Shown: positions 27,062 to 36,435, counted from the first letter of the stretch. The stretch is 64,000 nucleotides of DNA from Shewanella sp. UCD-KL12 (GCF_001957125.1 NZ_MPHJ01000001.1:1123765-1187764), one strand, 5' to 3'. Numbers and translations: made by a program. The notes: a model not told the origin generated them from the letters alone.

Positions 27062-28441
27062 TTAACCATTACTGATAAAGCCGCTATGCTGGTAGGGTAA
27101 AATAGTACTAGTGACGTGCTTCATTGCAGAGGTTAACTTAGTCAACTGCTCAGCTGTGATCACATAGGGCGGCATGATATAGATAAGGTTGGCAAACGGT
27201 CTGATCCAGACGCCTAAGTCGACAAACTTTTGCTGCAACTCTGCGGTATTGACGACTGAGTTCATCTCAATCACACCGATACCGCCCAGTACGCGTACAT
27301 CTTTCACTTCTGGAAGCGCTTTTGCCTCTTCAAGCTCAGATCTTAGTTGAGTCTCTATGCGACTTATTTGCCCTTGCCATTCATTGGTTGCCAATATATC
27401 TAAACTTGCACAAGCCGCAGAACACGCTAATGGGTTGCCCATAAACGTTGGACCATGCATAAACACACCCGCTGGGGAATCGCTGATCCCTTGAGCCACT
27501 TCATCACTACACATGGTGACAGCAAGAGAGATATACCCTCCTGTTAACGCTTTACCTAAACAGAGGATGTCTGCCTCAACGGCTTGTCCATTGTGTGTGG
27601 CGTGCTCGTAAGCGAACATTTTGCCTGTACGGCCAAAACCTGTTGCGATTTCATCGAGGATCAATAATACGTTAAATTCATCACACAGCTGGCGTAGGCC
27701 TACTAAATAGTCTGGATGATAGAAACGCATGCCGCCTGCACCTTGAAGTATGGGCTCTATGATCACTGCGGCAATTTCACTATGTTGTACTTCAAGTTTT
27801 GCCCGCATTTCATCAAGTTCAGATTGATCAAACTTAGCGTCAAAAGTTGCTTGAGGTGCACTAACAAATTCATGTTGAGTGACCGAATCACCAAACATAG
27901 TATGCATACCGCCTTCAGGGTCGCATACGCTCATTGCAGCAAATGTATCTCCGTGGTAGCCACATTTTACCGTTAAAATACGTTGTTTTTGTGGTTGCTC
28001 TCGACCTTGCCAGTATTGCAGTGCCATCTTAAGGGCGACTTCGACGGCGATTGAGCCTGAGTCGGCAAGAAATACTTTTGTTAAGTTAGCACTGGTCATG
28101 GCGACAAGTTTTTTAGATAACTCAATAGCTGGGCTATGAGTGATACCACCGAACATCACATGGCTGAGTTTTGAAAGCTGACCATGCATAGCATCAACAA
28201 TTTGAGGATGGCTATAGCCATGGACACAAGCCCACCAGGAGCTAGTTCCATCAACCAGTTGGCGGCCATCATCTAACGTCAGCAGAGACTCTTTTGCTGA
28301 AGTGACACCAAAAGCTGGCAGTGCATTGGTCATAGAAGTGTAGGGATGCCAGATATGTTGTTTATCAAATTCAAAATCTATGGCTAAGTCATTATCAGTG
28401 CTTGACTCGCTGAATGTTTTATTAGAATTTTCAGTGTTCAT
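27062..28441 (-). CDS. bioA: Adenosylmethionine-8-amino-7-oxononanoate aminotransferase
   Basis: PLP enzyme that converts KAPA to DAPA in biotin synthesis, using S-adenosylmethionine as amino donor. The 459-residue protein shows the family start H-I-W-H-P-Y-T-S-M, the S-S-W-W-A segment, L-I-L-D-E-I-A-T-G-F-G-R-T-G, and the PLP lysine in L-G-K-A-L-T-G-G. It has about 25 extra residues at the N-terminus compared with E. coli BioA; no better downstream start exists before the conserved H-I-W-H. It is divergent from bioB with a 110-bp shared control region. Confidence 0.96.
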   Translation of the reverse strand: MNTENSNKTFSESSTDNDLAIDFEFDKQHIWHPYTSMTNALPAFGVTSAKESLLTLDDGRQLVDGTSSWWACVHGYSHPQIVDAMHGQLSKLSHVMFGGITHSPAIELSKKLVAMTSANLTKVFLADSGSIAVEVALKMALQYWQGREQPQKQRILTVKCGYHGDTFAAMSVCDPEGGMHTMFGDSVTQHEFVSAPQATFDAKFDQSELDEMRAKLEVQHSEIAAVIIEPILQGAGGMRFYHPDYLVGLRQLCDEFNVLLILDEIATGFGRTGKMFAYEHATHNGQAVEADILCLGKALTGGYISLAVTMCSDEVAQGISDSPAGVFMHGPTFMGNPLACSAACASLDILATNEWQGQISRIETQLRSELEEAKALPEVKDVRVLGGIGVIEMNSVVNTAELQQKFVDLGVWIRPFANLIYIMPPYVITAEQLTKLTSAMKHVTSTILPYQHSGFISNG

Positions 28442-28451
28442 AAATTAACCG

Positions 28452-28485
28452 TTAGTAAACCCGTTGGACTGGTTGGCGTTGACAG
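28452..28485. promoter_or_regulatory. Possible BirA operator between bioA and bioB
   Basis: TTAGTAAAC (28452-28460) and GTTGACAG (28478-28485) form a degenerate copy of the BirA dyad TTGTAAAC...GTTTACAA, with a spacing close to the E. coli bio operator. The position between divergent bioA and bioBFC is the classical one. The right half is poor (6 of 8). Confidence 0.5.
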
Positions 28486-28551
28486 ATTACGGCCTACAGG
28501 TATCCTAGGCAAGATAAAAACACAATATATTGAGCATAGAAGGTAAGTTTA

Positions 28552-29616
28552 ATGTCGGATATACAACTGCGCCATGATTGGACTCGTGATGAAATAGAAG
28601 CTCTTTTTGCTTTACCTATGAATGACTTACTTTTCAAAGCTCATTCATTACATCGCCAGGTTTACGATCCTAATGAAGTGCAGATTAGCCGATTATTGTC
28701 GATTAAAACCGGGGCTTGCCCAGAAGATTGTAAATATTGCCCTCAGAGTGCCCGTTATGATACAGGCCTTGAAAAAGAGCGGTTAATTGAAATTGAAAAG
28801 GTGCTTACTGAGGCTCGCAGCGCAAAAGCTGCTGGAGCTTCACGCTTCTGTATGGGCGCGGCGTGGCGAAACCCGCATGCCAGAGATATGCCTTACCTGA
28901 AAGATATGGTCAGTGAAGTTAAAGGGATGGGCATGGAAACATGTATGACCCTAGGAATGTTATCACCAGAGCAAGCGGGTGAGCTTGCAGAGGCTGGTTT
29001 AGATTACTACAACCATAATTTAGACACATCGCCTGAGTATTATGGCGATATCATTACCACTCGAACCTATCAAGATAGACTCGATACCTTGTCCAATGTT
29101 CGCGCTGCAGGTATGAAGGTCTGCTCTGGCGGGATAGTAGGTATGGGGGAGCAAGCAACCGATCGTGCAGGTCTTTTGCAGCAGCTGGCCAATATGGAGC
29201 AGCACCCAGATTCTGTGCCTATCAATATGTTGGTAAAAGTGGCGGGAACGCCATTTGAAAACCTTGATGACTTAGACCCTCTTGAGTTTGTGCGTACGAT
29301 TGCTATCGCGCGCATCACCATGCCTTATTCGCGCGTTCGATTATCTGCTGGCCGTGAAAAAATGACCGATGAGATGCAAGCTATGTGTTTCTTCGCAGGT
29401 GCAAACTCCATTTTTTACGGCTGTAAACTGCTGACGACGAATAACCCGGAAGAAAATGAAGATATGACCCTGTTCAAGCGTCTGGGTTTGCATCCAGAGC
29501 AGGGGAAATATGCCACGGTTGAAGATGATAAAGCCGTGTTTGAAAAGGCGACGGCGAAAGGTCGTGCCATTGAAGATAAGAAGAGTGCAGCCTTTTACGA
29601 TGCTGCGGCGCTCTAA
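28552..29616 (+). CDS. bioB: Biotin synthase
   Basis: Radical-SAM enzyme that inserts sulfur into dethiobiotin, the last step of biotin synthesis. The 354-residue protein has the radical-SAM cluster C-P-E-D-C-K-Y-C near residue 53 and the N-H-N-L-D-T motif near 155. Further family features are [17 protein letters not shown] (the [2Fe-2S] Arg) and F-F-A-G-A-N-S-I-F. It is the first gene of bioBFC. Confidence 0.97.
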   Translation: MSDIQLRHDWTRDEIEALFALPMNDLLFKAHSLHRQVYDPNEVQISRLLSIKTGACPEDCKYCPQSARYDTGLEKERLIEIEKVLTEARSAKAAGASRFCMGAAWRNPHARDMPYLKDMVSEVKGMGMETCMTLGMLSPEQAGELAEAGLDYYNHNLDTSPEYYGDIITTRTYQDRLDTLSNVRAAGMKVCSGGIVGMGEQATDRAGLLQQLANMEQHPDSVPINMLVKVAGTPFENLDDLDPLEFVRTIAIARITMPYSRVRLSAGREKMTDEMQAMCFFAGANSIFYGCKLLTTNNPEENEDMTLFKRLGLHPEQGKYATVEDDKAVFEKATAKGRAIEDKKSAAFYDAAAL

Positions 29617-29621
29617 CTTTT

Positions 29622-30827
29622 ATGTCTGAGGCGCATTCATTAACGGACAAGTTGGTTAAACACAATGCAAAGGTAAAGCAGCTTGGCTTGTTAAGAGAGC
29701 GTAAGCGCGTGAATACCTGCGTACATGAAGCGCAAGGCGAAGGCTCTGATAACAGCTCTGTGTCTGGAAAGCTGCCGAGCAAGATGCAGTTTACTCATGA
29801 GGGAAGGGAGTATGTGAATTTCAGTAGCAATGACTACTTAGGACTTTCACGCTCTGCGCAATTAATAGAAGCACAACATCAGAGCGCAATAAGCCATGGT
29901 GTTGGCAGTGGCTCTTCCCCATTAGTGACTGGGTACAGTGATGTTCACTTAGAGCTAGAGCAGGCGCTTTGCCAGTCTACTGGTCATGAAGCAGCATTAC
30001 TTTTTTGTTCAGGTTTTAGTGCTAACACAGCGTTAATGAAAACCCTTTTTGGCAAAGGGGATTTTGTTGTCGCAGATAAGTTAGTTCACGCATCAATCAT
30101 AGATGGCTTAAAAGATAGCGAGACTCAGTTTAAACGCTTTATTCATAATGACATGGACAGTGCCAAAGCTTTACTGACTAAGCATAAGGCACAAGCAATA
30201 GTGACTGAGAGCATTTTCAGTATGGACGGTGATATTGCGCCTCTATCTTCACTTTCTAAGCTGTGTCAACAACATGGTGCCTGGCTTATAGTTGATGATG
30301 CCCATGGATATGGCATTTTGCCCACTTCACTTATCAGTGCTGAAACTGTTGATGTGCAGGTCGTGACTTTTGGCAAAGCCTTAGGTTGTCAGGGGGCCGC
30401 GGTATTAGGCAGTCAGGTGTTAATTGATTTTCTCGTATCCAATGCCAGAGAGTATATCTACTCAACCGCGCTATCACCAAGTAGTGCTGCTACGGCATTG
30501 GCTGCAGTACAACTTGTTTCACTAGATAAGAGTCGGGCAAGTACCCTGAATGAGAATATTCAGTATTTTAGGCAGCAATGCGTTAACGCAAACCTTAAGT
30601 TGAATGATTCAACAACTGCCATTCAGCCGTTGATCATTGGTGAAGCAGATGACACCTTACGGGTTGCTAATCAGCTAAAGTGCTTAGGTATTTGGGTGGG
30701 AGCGATAAGACCCCCGACAGTGCCAAAAGGGACGGCGCGATTAAGAGTCACTTTAACAGCATTACACACTCATCAAGAGATTGATCGACTCATTAATGGC
30801 TTGAAGCAGGTGATGTGCCTAACTTAA
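29622..30827 (+). CDS. bioF: 8-amino-7-oxononanoate synthase
   Basis: PLP enzyme that joins pimeloyl-ACP and alanine to make KAPA. The 401-residue protein shows N-D-Y-L-G-L-S, G-S-G-S-S-P-L-V-T-G, I-V-D-D-A-H-G-Y-G and the PLP lysine in T-F-G-K-A-L-G. It carries a roughly 15-residue longer N-terminal part than E. coli BioF (Q-G-E-G-S-D-N-S-S insertion). It starts 5 bp after the bioB stop, so translation is probably coupled. Confidence 0.95.
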   Translation: MSEAHSLTDKLVKHNAKVKQLGLLRERKRVNTCVHEAQGEGSDNSSVSGKLPSKMQFTHEGREYVNFSSNDYLGLSRSAQLIEAQHQSAISHGVGSGSSPLVTGYSDVHLELEQALCQSTGHEAALLFCSGFSANTALMKTLFGKGDFVVADKLVHASIIDGLKDSETQFKRFIHNDMDSAKALLTKHKAQAIVTESIFSMDGDIAPLSSLSKLCQQHGAWLIVDDAHGYGILPTSLISAETVDVQVVTFGKALGCQGAAVLGSQVLIDFLVSNAREYIYSTALSPSSAATALAAVQLVSLDKSRASTLNENIQYFRQQCVNANLKLNDSTTAIQPLIIGEADDTLRVANQLKCLGIWVGAIRPPTVPKGTARLRVTLTALHTHQEIDRLINGLKQVMCLT

Positions 30828-30858
30828 CGACATTTTATCTTAAAGTAAAAATGAATTG

Positions 30859-31641
30859 ATGGAGCCCAAAGAAGTGGTAAATGGGGTAGCACAAAGTGTC
30901 AATGATAATCGAGTTGCCGAGGGCTTTTCTGCAGCGGCAAAAAATTATCATCAACATGACAGATTACAAAAAATGTCAGCGGCATGTTTATTTGAAGCGA
31001 TGCAGCCCACTGGGACTTTATTGGATATTGGTGCAGGGCCAGGTACTGACTTTAGCCAATTCGAACACATAAATCAGGTTATATCGCTCGACCTTGCGCT
31101 AGGAATGGTTGAGCAGGTAAAGCTGTCGTTTCCTCAGTATCAAGCCATCTGCGCTAATGCGGAAAAGCTGCCATTGGCAGACAATAGTATCGATAGTGCA
31201 TATTCAAACCTTGCGCTGCAGTGGTGTAGCGATCTTAGTGCGAGCTTTACCGATACCGCCAGAGTGATGAAGCCTAACGGGGAATATCATTTATCTATAG
31301 TGGCGAAAGACAGTTTAGCTGAGCTTGATACCTTAGGGTTCAGGGTTAATGGCTTTCGCAGTAAGGATGAAATATTAACCCATGTCGATACTGCAAAGTG
31401 GCATATTAAAGCGGCTAGGGTTCAAGAGATCACTGTTTACTTTCCAAACTTAAAAGCACTGCTGTATTCGATTAAAGGGGTTGGTGCCTCGATTAATGCT
31501 AATCAAGTCTCTACTGATAAAATTCGTGGTAGAGGTGATTGGCAAAAAATAATGGCGCGTGCAGAGAAATTACGTTGTGAGCAGGGTATACCTTTAACCT
31601 ATCAAGTAGCCCAACTTTGTTTGATGAGAATATCTGATTAA
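30859..31641 (+). CDS. bioC: Malonyl-ACP O-methyltransferase
   Basis: SAM-dependent methyltransferase that caps malonyl-ACP so that fatty-acid synthesis can build the pimeloyl chain. The 260-residue protein has the SAM motif L-L-D-I-G-A-G-P-G-T-D near residue 56 and a BioC-type N-terminus (F-S-A-A-A-K-N-Y-H). The following S-N-L-A-L-Q-W-C is very typical of BioC. ATG 30859 is preferred over TTG 30856. The partner esterase BioH is not in this window. The gene is separated from bioD by a MITE-like element. Confidence 0.94.
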   Translation: MEPKEVVNGVAQSVNDNRVAEGFSAAAKNYHQHDRLQKMSAACLFEAMQPTGTLLDIGAGPGTDFSQFEHINQVISLDLALGMVEQVKLSFPQYQAICANAEKLPLADNSIDSAYSNLALQWCSDLSASFTDTARVMKPNGEYHLSIVAKDSLAELDTLGFRVNGFRSKDEILTHVDTAKWHIKAARVQEITVYFPNLKALLYSIKGVGASINANQVSTDKIRGRGDWQKIMARAEKLRCEQGIPLTYQVAQLCLMRISD

Positions 31642-31677
31642 GCGTTAAATGATGCTACCTGTACACCAGTACAGGCA

Positions 31678-32042
31678 TTATACCAATCAGCATAAGAAAG
31701 TGATCTACTCAGAGTGTTTTTTGGCAACTAATTCAAGGCGAATTGGTGATGGAATGGTTATTCCCTTGTGAGGCTATTCAACGAAGAAGTAGGCAGCCAA
31801 AAACACGCCTGAAAGGCGAGTTTTAGCGCTTCATATGCTGTGTTAACGAGCTAGAACGTAGAATAACTATGCCCTTCACTCATTGCAAAGAACATGGATG
31901 TTCTGAATGTCATTAATGCACGATTATATGGATATAGGAGGTAGGGTAACGCAGGAGCGGTTACCGAGGAGCAATTAATGACCTTGCCTCTGAAGCGCTA
32001 AACTCTCGCTGAGCGATCACATCTTTATGCTGATTGGTATTA
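31678..32042. mobile_element. MITE-like inverted-repeat element between bioC and bioD
   Basis: A 365-bp non-coding element bounded by 28-bp inverted repeats (31678-31705 and 32015-32042) that agree at 24 of 28 positions; the core ACCAATCAGCATAA is perfect. Inside it a second, nested inverted pair occurs (GAGTTTTAGCGCTTC near 31820, GAAGCGCTAAACTC near 31992). No open frame of useful length is present. TA-rich flanks are consistent with a TA target, but a clear duplication is not certain. A small hairpin, CCTGTAC/GTACAGG, precedes it at 31658-31675. Confidence 0.8.
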
Positions 32043-32088
32043 GATAGTGTTCCACTTGTATTTAAGTATTTTGATAAGAGACTGATAA

Positions 32089-32790
32089 ATGAATTATTTT
32101 GTGACAGGTACCGACACAGACAGTGGTAAAACGCTCATCTCATCAGCCATTCTTTGTAAGCGTCTGCGCACTAGCCCTAAGCATAATACCTTAGGGTTAA
32201 AACCTATTGCTTCAGGTTGTGAAAAAACCGCTGAGGGGTTAAGGAATTCAGATGCGCTTAACCTTATCTCACAATCTAGTATTAAGTTGGATTATCAATT
32301 CATTAATCCATTTTCTTTTTTGCCTGCAATTGCGCCGCATATAGCTGCAGAGCAGACTGAGATAGATATTTCACCTGCTGAAGTATTAGCTCAACTTAAG
32401 TTAAGTTTACAAAGCGCAGAGCTCGCCTCAAAGGATACCTGTTTAATAGAGGGGGCTGGTGGGTGGCGTCTACCGCTTGGGGAGGGGAAGTTTCTTTCGG
32501 AAGTTGTCGCCGCTCTGGATTTGCCTGTGATTTTGGTTGTTGGTGTTAAGCTGGGTTGCCTCAATCATGCCGTGTTGACTCAGGAGTCCATACTCGGTGA
32601 TGGGTTAAAGGTTGCTGGTTGGGTGGCCAATATTGTTGAGCCAGATACAGCTTGTTTAGAAGAGAACTTAGCCAGCCTATCAGCGTTAATGCATGCCCCT
32701 TGTTTAGGTGTCGTGCCTTATCTGCAGGATGCTAGTGCTGAAAACGCCGCTGACTTTTTAGAGTTGGAACATGTTTTTTTTGATGACTAA
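32089..32790 (+). CDS. bioD: Dethiobiotin synthetase
   Basis: ATP-dependent carboxylase that closes the ureido ring of dethiobiotin. The 233-residue protein has the P-loop G-T-D-T-D-S-G-K-T at the N-terminus, K-P-I-A-S-G near 45, and E-G-A-G-G-W near 120. All these are conserved in BioD. It follows bioC in the same orientation but 447 bp away because of the inserted element, so it may need its own promoter. Confidence 0.95.
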   Translation: MNYFVTGTDTDSGKTLISSAILCKRLRTSPKHNTLGLKPIASGCEKTAEGLRNSDALNLISQSSIKLDYQFINPFSFLPAIAPHIAAEQTEIDISPAEVLAQLKLSLQSAELASKDTCLIEGAGGWRLPLGEGKFLSEVVAALDLPVILVVGVKLGCLNHAVLTQESILGDGLKVAGWVANIVEPDTACLEENLASLSALMHAPCLGVVPYLQDASAENAADFLELEHVFFDD

Positions 32791-32803
32791 GGTTAATCAA
32801 TAG

Positions 32804-32880
32804 CTAAGTTCATTCGAAAATAAGCTCACTGAAAATCTAAGTTCATTCGAAAATAAGCTCACTGAAAATCTAAGTTCATT
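32804..32880. repeat. 33-bp tandem repeat after bioD
   Basis: A 33-bp unit starting CTAAGTTCATTC is present twice exactly (32804-32836, 32837-32869) and a third partial copy follows. It lies between the stops of bioD and the convergent next gene. Function unknown; it may be a replication-slippage product. Confidence 0.85.
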
Positions 32881-32892
32881 CAATAGCTAACT

Positions 32893-33912
32893 TCATTCAA
32901 TCCCTAAGGTAAACAGCGCATTTTTCATCAACTCCTCCTGTTCAATTAAAAATTCAGTTAATTGCGCTCCTTCAAGAAAGAGGGGTTGCCACTGGTAGCT
33001 TACTCTTTTCTCTTGCCATTGCTTTGACTGGTTGAGCTGCTCGAGCATAGCTTTATAATGCATGATTTTATCGGCAGGGGTACTTGCATTGACAAAAAAA
33101 CCTCGCCAATTTGAAAACTCGACATCTATGCCTTGTTCTAAAAATGTTTTAATTTCGGGAAAGCTGTTTAGTCTTTGGCTACTGGTTATACCTAGTATCT
33201 TAACCTCTCTGCGTTTATAGGCGCCGATAACTTCCCCAAGTCCGCTGATTAGCGCAACGCCTTTCTCTCGTTTTAGTAACTCCATGGCATCACCGCCACC
33301 ATCGGTTGGAATATAGCGCAGTTTGGGTATTGATAGTTCTGCTGTATTGGCAATCAATGCCAAAGTGATATGATCTAAGCTGCCCATCGATGAACCGCCC
33401 AGAATGGGGTTGCGCGCAGGCGAATTAGCCAGCGCTTCAATAAGATCTGAGACTGTATTAAATTTTGAATCTGAAGGTACTACGAGTGCCTGGTACTCGG
33501 CAATCAATGTGCAGATGGGGATCACATCTCGATACCCAAGATCGATAACACCGGTTAAATTTCTTAAAAGAAGAGGTGTTGACTGTATCATTAAGGTATT
33601 GGGGTATTTATTTGGACTTTTCACAAAATCCATGAGTGCACGCCCACCTCCCGCGCCCACATAATTATTAAAAATAACGCGCTTTGCAATCCCTGTGGTT
33701 AATAATGCATTGCCTGTTACTCTTGCTGTGGTATCCCAGCCACCCCCTTCGCTACCAGGAATTAAAAATTGCACCACCTCATCGTGAGTGACTGAAGCAA
33801 CACTATGAGCGCAATGAAGTATCAGCAAGGTAAGAATGATAAAGGTTTTGCAATAATGTATTACAGCATTACCTGGTTTCACTTTCTGCTCCATGCTGAT
33901 AGCTTGCTTCAT
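32893..33912 (-). CDS. TctC/Bug-family periplasmic substrate-binding protein, orphan
   Basis: A 339-residue extracytoplasmic binding protein of the tripartite tricarboxylate transporter family. A signal segment lies at about residues 22-40. The Bug-type start F-L-I-P-G-S-E-G-G-G-W-D follows, with N-N-Y-V-G-A-G-G near 85, G-G-S-S-M-G-S near 175 and Y-I-P-T-D-G-G-G-D near 205. No tctA or tctB membrane genes lie nearby, so it must work with a transporter coded elsewhere or in sensing. The start could also be Met7, six codons later; no clear ribosome site decides. Confidence 0.85.
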   Translation of the reverse strand: MKQAISMEQKVKPGNAVIHYCKTFIILTLLILHCAHSVASVTHDEVVQFLIPGSEGGGWDTTARVTGNALLTTGIAKRVIFNNYVGAGGGRALMDFVKSPNKYPNTLMIQSTPLLLRNLTGVIDLGYRDVIPICTLIAEYQALVVPSDSKFNTVSDLIEALANSPARNPILGGSSMGSLDHITLALIANTAELSIPKLRYIPTDGGGDAMELLKREKGVALISGLGEVIGAYKRREVKILGITSSQRLNSFPEIKTFLEQGIDVEFSNWRGFFVNASTPADKIMHYKAMLEQLNQSKQWQEKRVSYQWQPLFLEGAQLTEFLIEQEELMKNALFTLGIE

Positions 33913-34261
33913 TTTAAAGGCATCATAATGAGTGACTGATTTACAAAGTGTAGCGCTTATTTAAGTTGGCTAGTTTTGATTGAGTGACTATCTTTCAATT
34001 AGAGGTAAGTGAATGAACAAAGATTAATTGGATCTTCAGCCATCATTCAGCGACAGCCTCCTTTTTTAATATTGACTTAATGTAAGCCTCCTAGACTGCA
34101 TCTCCTTAATTTTTTGTGAGTTTAAAGAGAGCCCGAATTGAGTTGAATTTGTTCAGTTGTACATTTTTTTACTTTTCTCCCCTTGTATTCTCGCTTTTCG
34201 GACATATTATGTCTTTAGAACGCAACATCAGGTACCTAAGTACCACACAGGAGTTTATTTA

Positions 34262-35122
34262 ATGCGAATTTTTCTATTGATTGCGACCAATATGGCAATC
34301 TTACTTGTGGCCTCTATTGTGATGTCACTACTGGGGGTTAATACCTCTACGATGGGCGGACTACTTGTCTTTGCCTCGATTTTTGGTTTTGGTGGCGCAT
34401 TTCTTAGTTTAGCAATCTCAAAGTGGATGGCTAAAAAGACCATGGGCTGTGAAGTGATCACAACCCCACGTGATAACACAGAACGTTGGTTGGTTGAAAC
34501 CGTTGCTCGCCAAGCCGACAAAGCGGGTATTAAGATGCCTGAGGTGGCTATCTATCAATCTGAGGAGCTGAATGCTTTTGCTACAGGTCCAAGTAAAGAT
34601 AATGCACTTGTTGCTGTAAGTAGTGGCCTTCTTTACGGCATGAGCCAAGATGAGATTGAAGGGGTACTTGCACATGAAGTGAGTCATGTCGCCAATGGTG
34701 ATATGGTGACTCTGACACTTATTCAGGGTGTTGTTAACACCTTCGTTATTTTTGCGGCCCGAGTGGTTGCAGGGATCATCAACAACTTCGTAGCTAGTAA
34801 TGACGAAGAAGGTGAAGGTTTAGGTATGTTTGCTTACATGGGTGTCGTTTTTGTTCTCGATATGCTGTTTGGTATTCTTGCCTCAATGATCGTTGCTTAC
34901 TTCTCACGTATTCGTGAGTTCAAGGCCGATGAAGGCGCTGCCCAACTTGCAGGTAAAGAGAAGATGATTGCAGCACTTGAGCGTCTACGTCAGGGACCTG
35001 CTACCGGTGCTATGCCTGCACAGATGTCAGCGTTAGGCATTAATGGTAAGAAATCTATGTCTGAATTGATGATGAGTCATCCTCCGCTAGAGAAGCGTAT
35101 CGCTGCTTTACGTGCGAGCTAA
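34262..35122 (+). CDS. htpX: Membrane zinc metalloprotease HtpX
   Basis: Inner-membrane heat-shock protease involved in membrane-protein quality control. The 286-residue protein has two N-terminal membrane segments, the zinc motif H-E-V-S-H near residue 140, two further hydrophobic segments, and the downstream E-F-K-A-D-E-G-A-A that holds the third ligand. ATG 34262 follows ACAGGAG and gives the family N-terminus M-R-I-F; an open frame extends upstream but is not supported. A terminator follows at 35151. Confidence 0.95.
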   Translation: MRIFLLIATNMAILLVASIVMSLLGVNTSTMGGLLVFASIFGFGGAFLSLAISKWMAKKTMGCEVITTPRDNTERWLVETVARQADKAGIKMPEVAIYQSEELNAFATGPSKDNALVAVSSGLLYGMSQDEIEGVLAHEVSHVANGDMVTLTLIQGVVNTFVIFAARVVAGIINNFVASNDEEGEGLGMFAYMGVVFVLDMLFGILASMIVAYFSRIREFKADEGAAQLAGKEKMIAALERLRQGPATGAMPAQMSALGINGKKSMSELMMSHPPLEKRIAALRAS

Positions 35123-35150
35123 TCACTCGGTAAGATAGCAAGACATTGAA

Positions 35151-35175
35151 AACGGGAGCTTAGGCTCCCGTTTTT
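35151..35175 (+). terminator. Intrinsic terminator after htpX
   Basis: AACGGGAGC-TTAG-GCTCCCGTTTTT, 28 bp after the stop. Confidence 0.9.
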
Positions 35176-35197
35176 ATTTTTAGTTCTGCACGCTATT

Positions 35198-35223
35198 CTA
35201 CTTCTACTTCTACTTCTACTTCT
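35198..35223. repeat. Hexanucleotide microsatellite
   Basis: About four copies of CTACTT/TTCTAC in a row, in the 560-bp spacer between htpX and cctA. It is a possible length-variable tract; no function is seen. Confidence 0.7.
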
Positions 35224-35483
35224 CCAGCATAGTCACTTGTTACTCAACCGCTCTTTACTAAGAGTAGTGAAACATTCTAGTTGCTATTCGCTTATCGATT
35301 ATCTAACCGCAAATGCTTTTAGTCATTTAGGTTGATCTTATGGGGAGATGCACCATAGTTAATTAATAGGAGTGGCATTAATGTGTATGGGCAATGGGTT
35401 AAGGTAACGGTCTTAAATCTCATAGTTAATGAGTATTGTTATCATTAACTATGAAAATATTCTGCATAATTATGATTGTTTTT

Positions 35484-35612
35484 TAAACTGTGAGCTTAGC
35501 ACTTAAAAAAGTCCGCCTATTCAGTTTCGCATAAGGTTTATGTGATAAGGCTCACTATATGACTGAATTCAGTACATAAGTAAGAGCGTAATTTGATTAA
35601 GCTCACAGTTTA
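35484..35612. promoter_or_regulatory. CRP-type sites inside a long inverted repeat before cctA
   Basis: Two CRP-like dyads stand in the cctA upstream region: TGTGA-TAAGGC-TCACT (35541-35556) and TTTGA-TTAAGC-TCACA (35592-35607), each one mismatch from the core. In addition TAAACTGTGAGCTTA (35484-35498) is repeated in perfect inversion as TAAGCTCACAGTTTA (35598-35612). These could make cctA respond to a CRP-family regulator. Confidence 0.6.
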
Positions 35613-35763
35613 TTGCTTGTTTTGACGCTATTCTCACTTCAAGAAAAGTTGCGTATTTGCAGTTCCTTAGCTATTTTATGCAATGTCGTGCTAAGACTGT
35701 TGAGAGCAAGATGGGGTTAATCAATAAATCTCCACTATGCTGTCTTTAAAAGAGGATATGATT

Positions 35764-36108
35764 GTGAGCAAAAAAATACTAAGTGCATTATTTGGCGCTG
35801 CTATGGCAGCATTGGCATTATCACCAGTTGCTATGGCTGAGCCACAAGAGCTTGCAGAGATGCATGCTGAAATGGATGGCTGTGAAGCTTGTCACGCTGA
35901 TGGTGAGCCTTCTGCAGATGGCGCCTATGAGTTTGAACAGTGCCAAAGCTGTCACGGTACCCTAGCAGAGATGGACGGTGTTCACCCTGCACATGATGGC
36001 AACTTAATGTGTGCTGATTGTCACGCACCACATGACATGAATGTTGGTGATAAGCCAACATGTGATAGTTGTCATGATGATGGTCGTACCGCAGACTCTG
36101 CTCAGTAG
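35764..36108 (+). CDS. cctA: Small tetraheme cytochrome c (CctA/STC)
   Basis: Periplasmic electron shuttle of Shewanella anaerobic respiration, known to carry electrons between the inner-membrane CymA and terminal reductases. The 114-residue precursor has a signal peptide (to A-M-A near residue 24) and four C-x-x-C-H heme sites: C-E-A-C-H, C-Q-S-C-H, C-A-D-C-H and C-D-S-C-H. Further His residues for axial ligands (H-A, V-H-P-A-H-D) are present. The C-terminal C-H-D-D-G-R-T is as in S. oneidensis CctA. GTG 35764 is chosen over ATG 35737/35758 because AGAGGA is spaced 8 bp from it and homologues begin M-S-K-K. CRP-type sites lie upstream. Confidence 0.95.
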   Translation: MSKKILSALFGAAMAALALSPVAMAEPQELAEMHAEMDGCEACHADGEPSADGAYEFEQCQSCHGTLAEMDGVHPAHDGNLMCADCHAPHDMNVGDKPTCDSCHDDGRTADSAQ

Positions 36109-36151
36109 AGAATATGTGTTGACTAGCTAGTTATACTAGCGCTATCGACTC

Positions 36152-36181
36152 AAAAAAACGCCAGCAATTGCTGGCGTTTTT
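36152..36181 (+). terminator. Intrinsic terminator after cctA
   Basis: AAAAACGCCAGCA-AT-TGCTGGCGTTTTT, 44 bp after the stop. Confidence 0.9.
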
Positions 36182-36211
36182 GTGTATGGAACACTTATGA
36201 AAATTTACCAT

Positions 36212-36380
36212 GGGTCCTTGATGTTCCTGACATCAACTGGACATTCCCTACGTCCGTGTAGGTCAAGGTATTAAAATTTTCGTTGTGTCTGGCTCTCTCT
36301 TGTAAGGAGTTATGCTCAAGCTTATAAAGAAGACCAAGGGTCCTTAATACTCCAGACATAACTAGACATTCCCTACGCTC
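36212..36380. repeat. Pair of 43-bp direct repeats
   Basis: Two diverged copies (36212-36255 and 36338-36380) share GGGTCCTT at one end and AGACATTCCCTACG or a near match at the other, about 125 bp apart. The intervening DNA is non-coding. A 76-residue minus-strand frame covers both but looks like a by-product. It is probably a dispersed genomic repeat family. Confidence 0.65.
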
Positions 36381-36395
36381 ATGTTTCCTCCCCAT

Positions 36396-36435
36396 TGCCC
36401 GATCTTGGTGCAAACTCTTGCACATTGTGAGTTCA
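36396..36435 (+). promoter_or_regulatory. Two NtrC-like sites before cobA
   Basis: TGCCCG-ATCTT-GGTGCA (36396-36412) matches TGCACC-N5-GGTGCA at 10 of 12. TGCACA-TTGTG-AGTTCA (36419-36435) matches 9 of 12. They are 23 bp apart and 60-100 bp upstream of the sigma-54 promoter, the geometry of an NtrC enhancer. Confidence 0.55.

Noticed and set aside
34157..34261. N-terminal extension of HtpX by 35 residues
   Set aside because: ATG 34262 has a good AGGAG site and gives the conserved HtpX start; the extension is only an open frame.
36195..36425. 76-residue minus-strand frame
   Set aside because: It runs through the pair of 43-bp direct repeats and has internal repeats for that reason; no ribosome site was seen.
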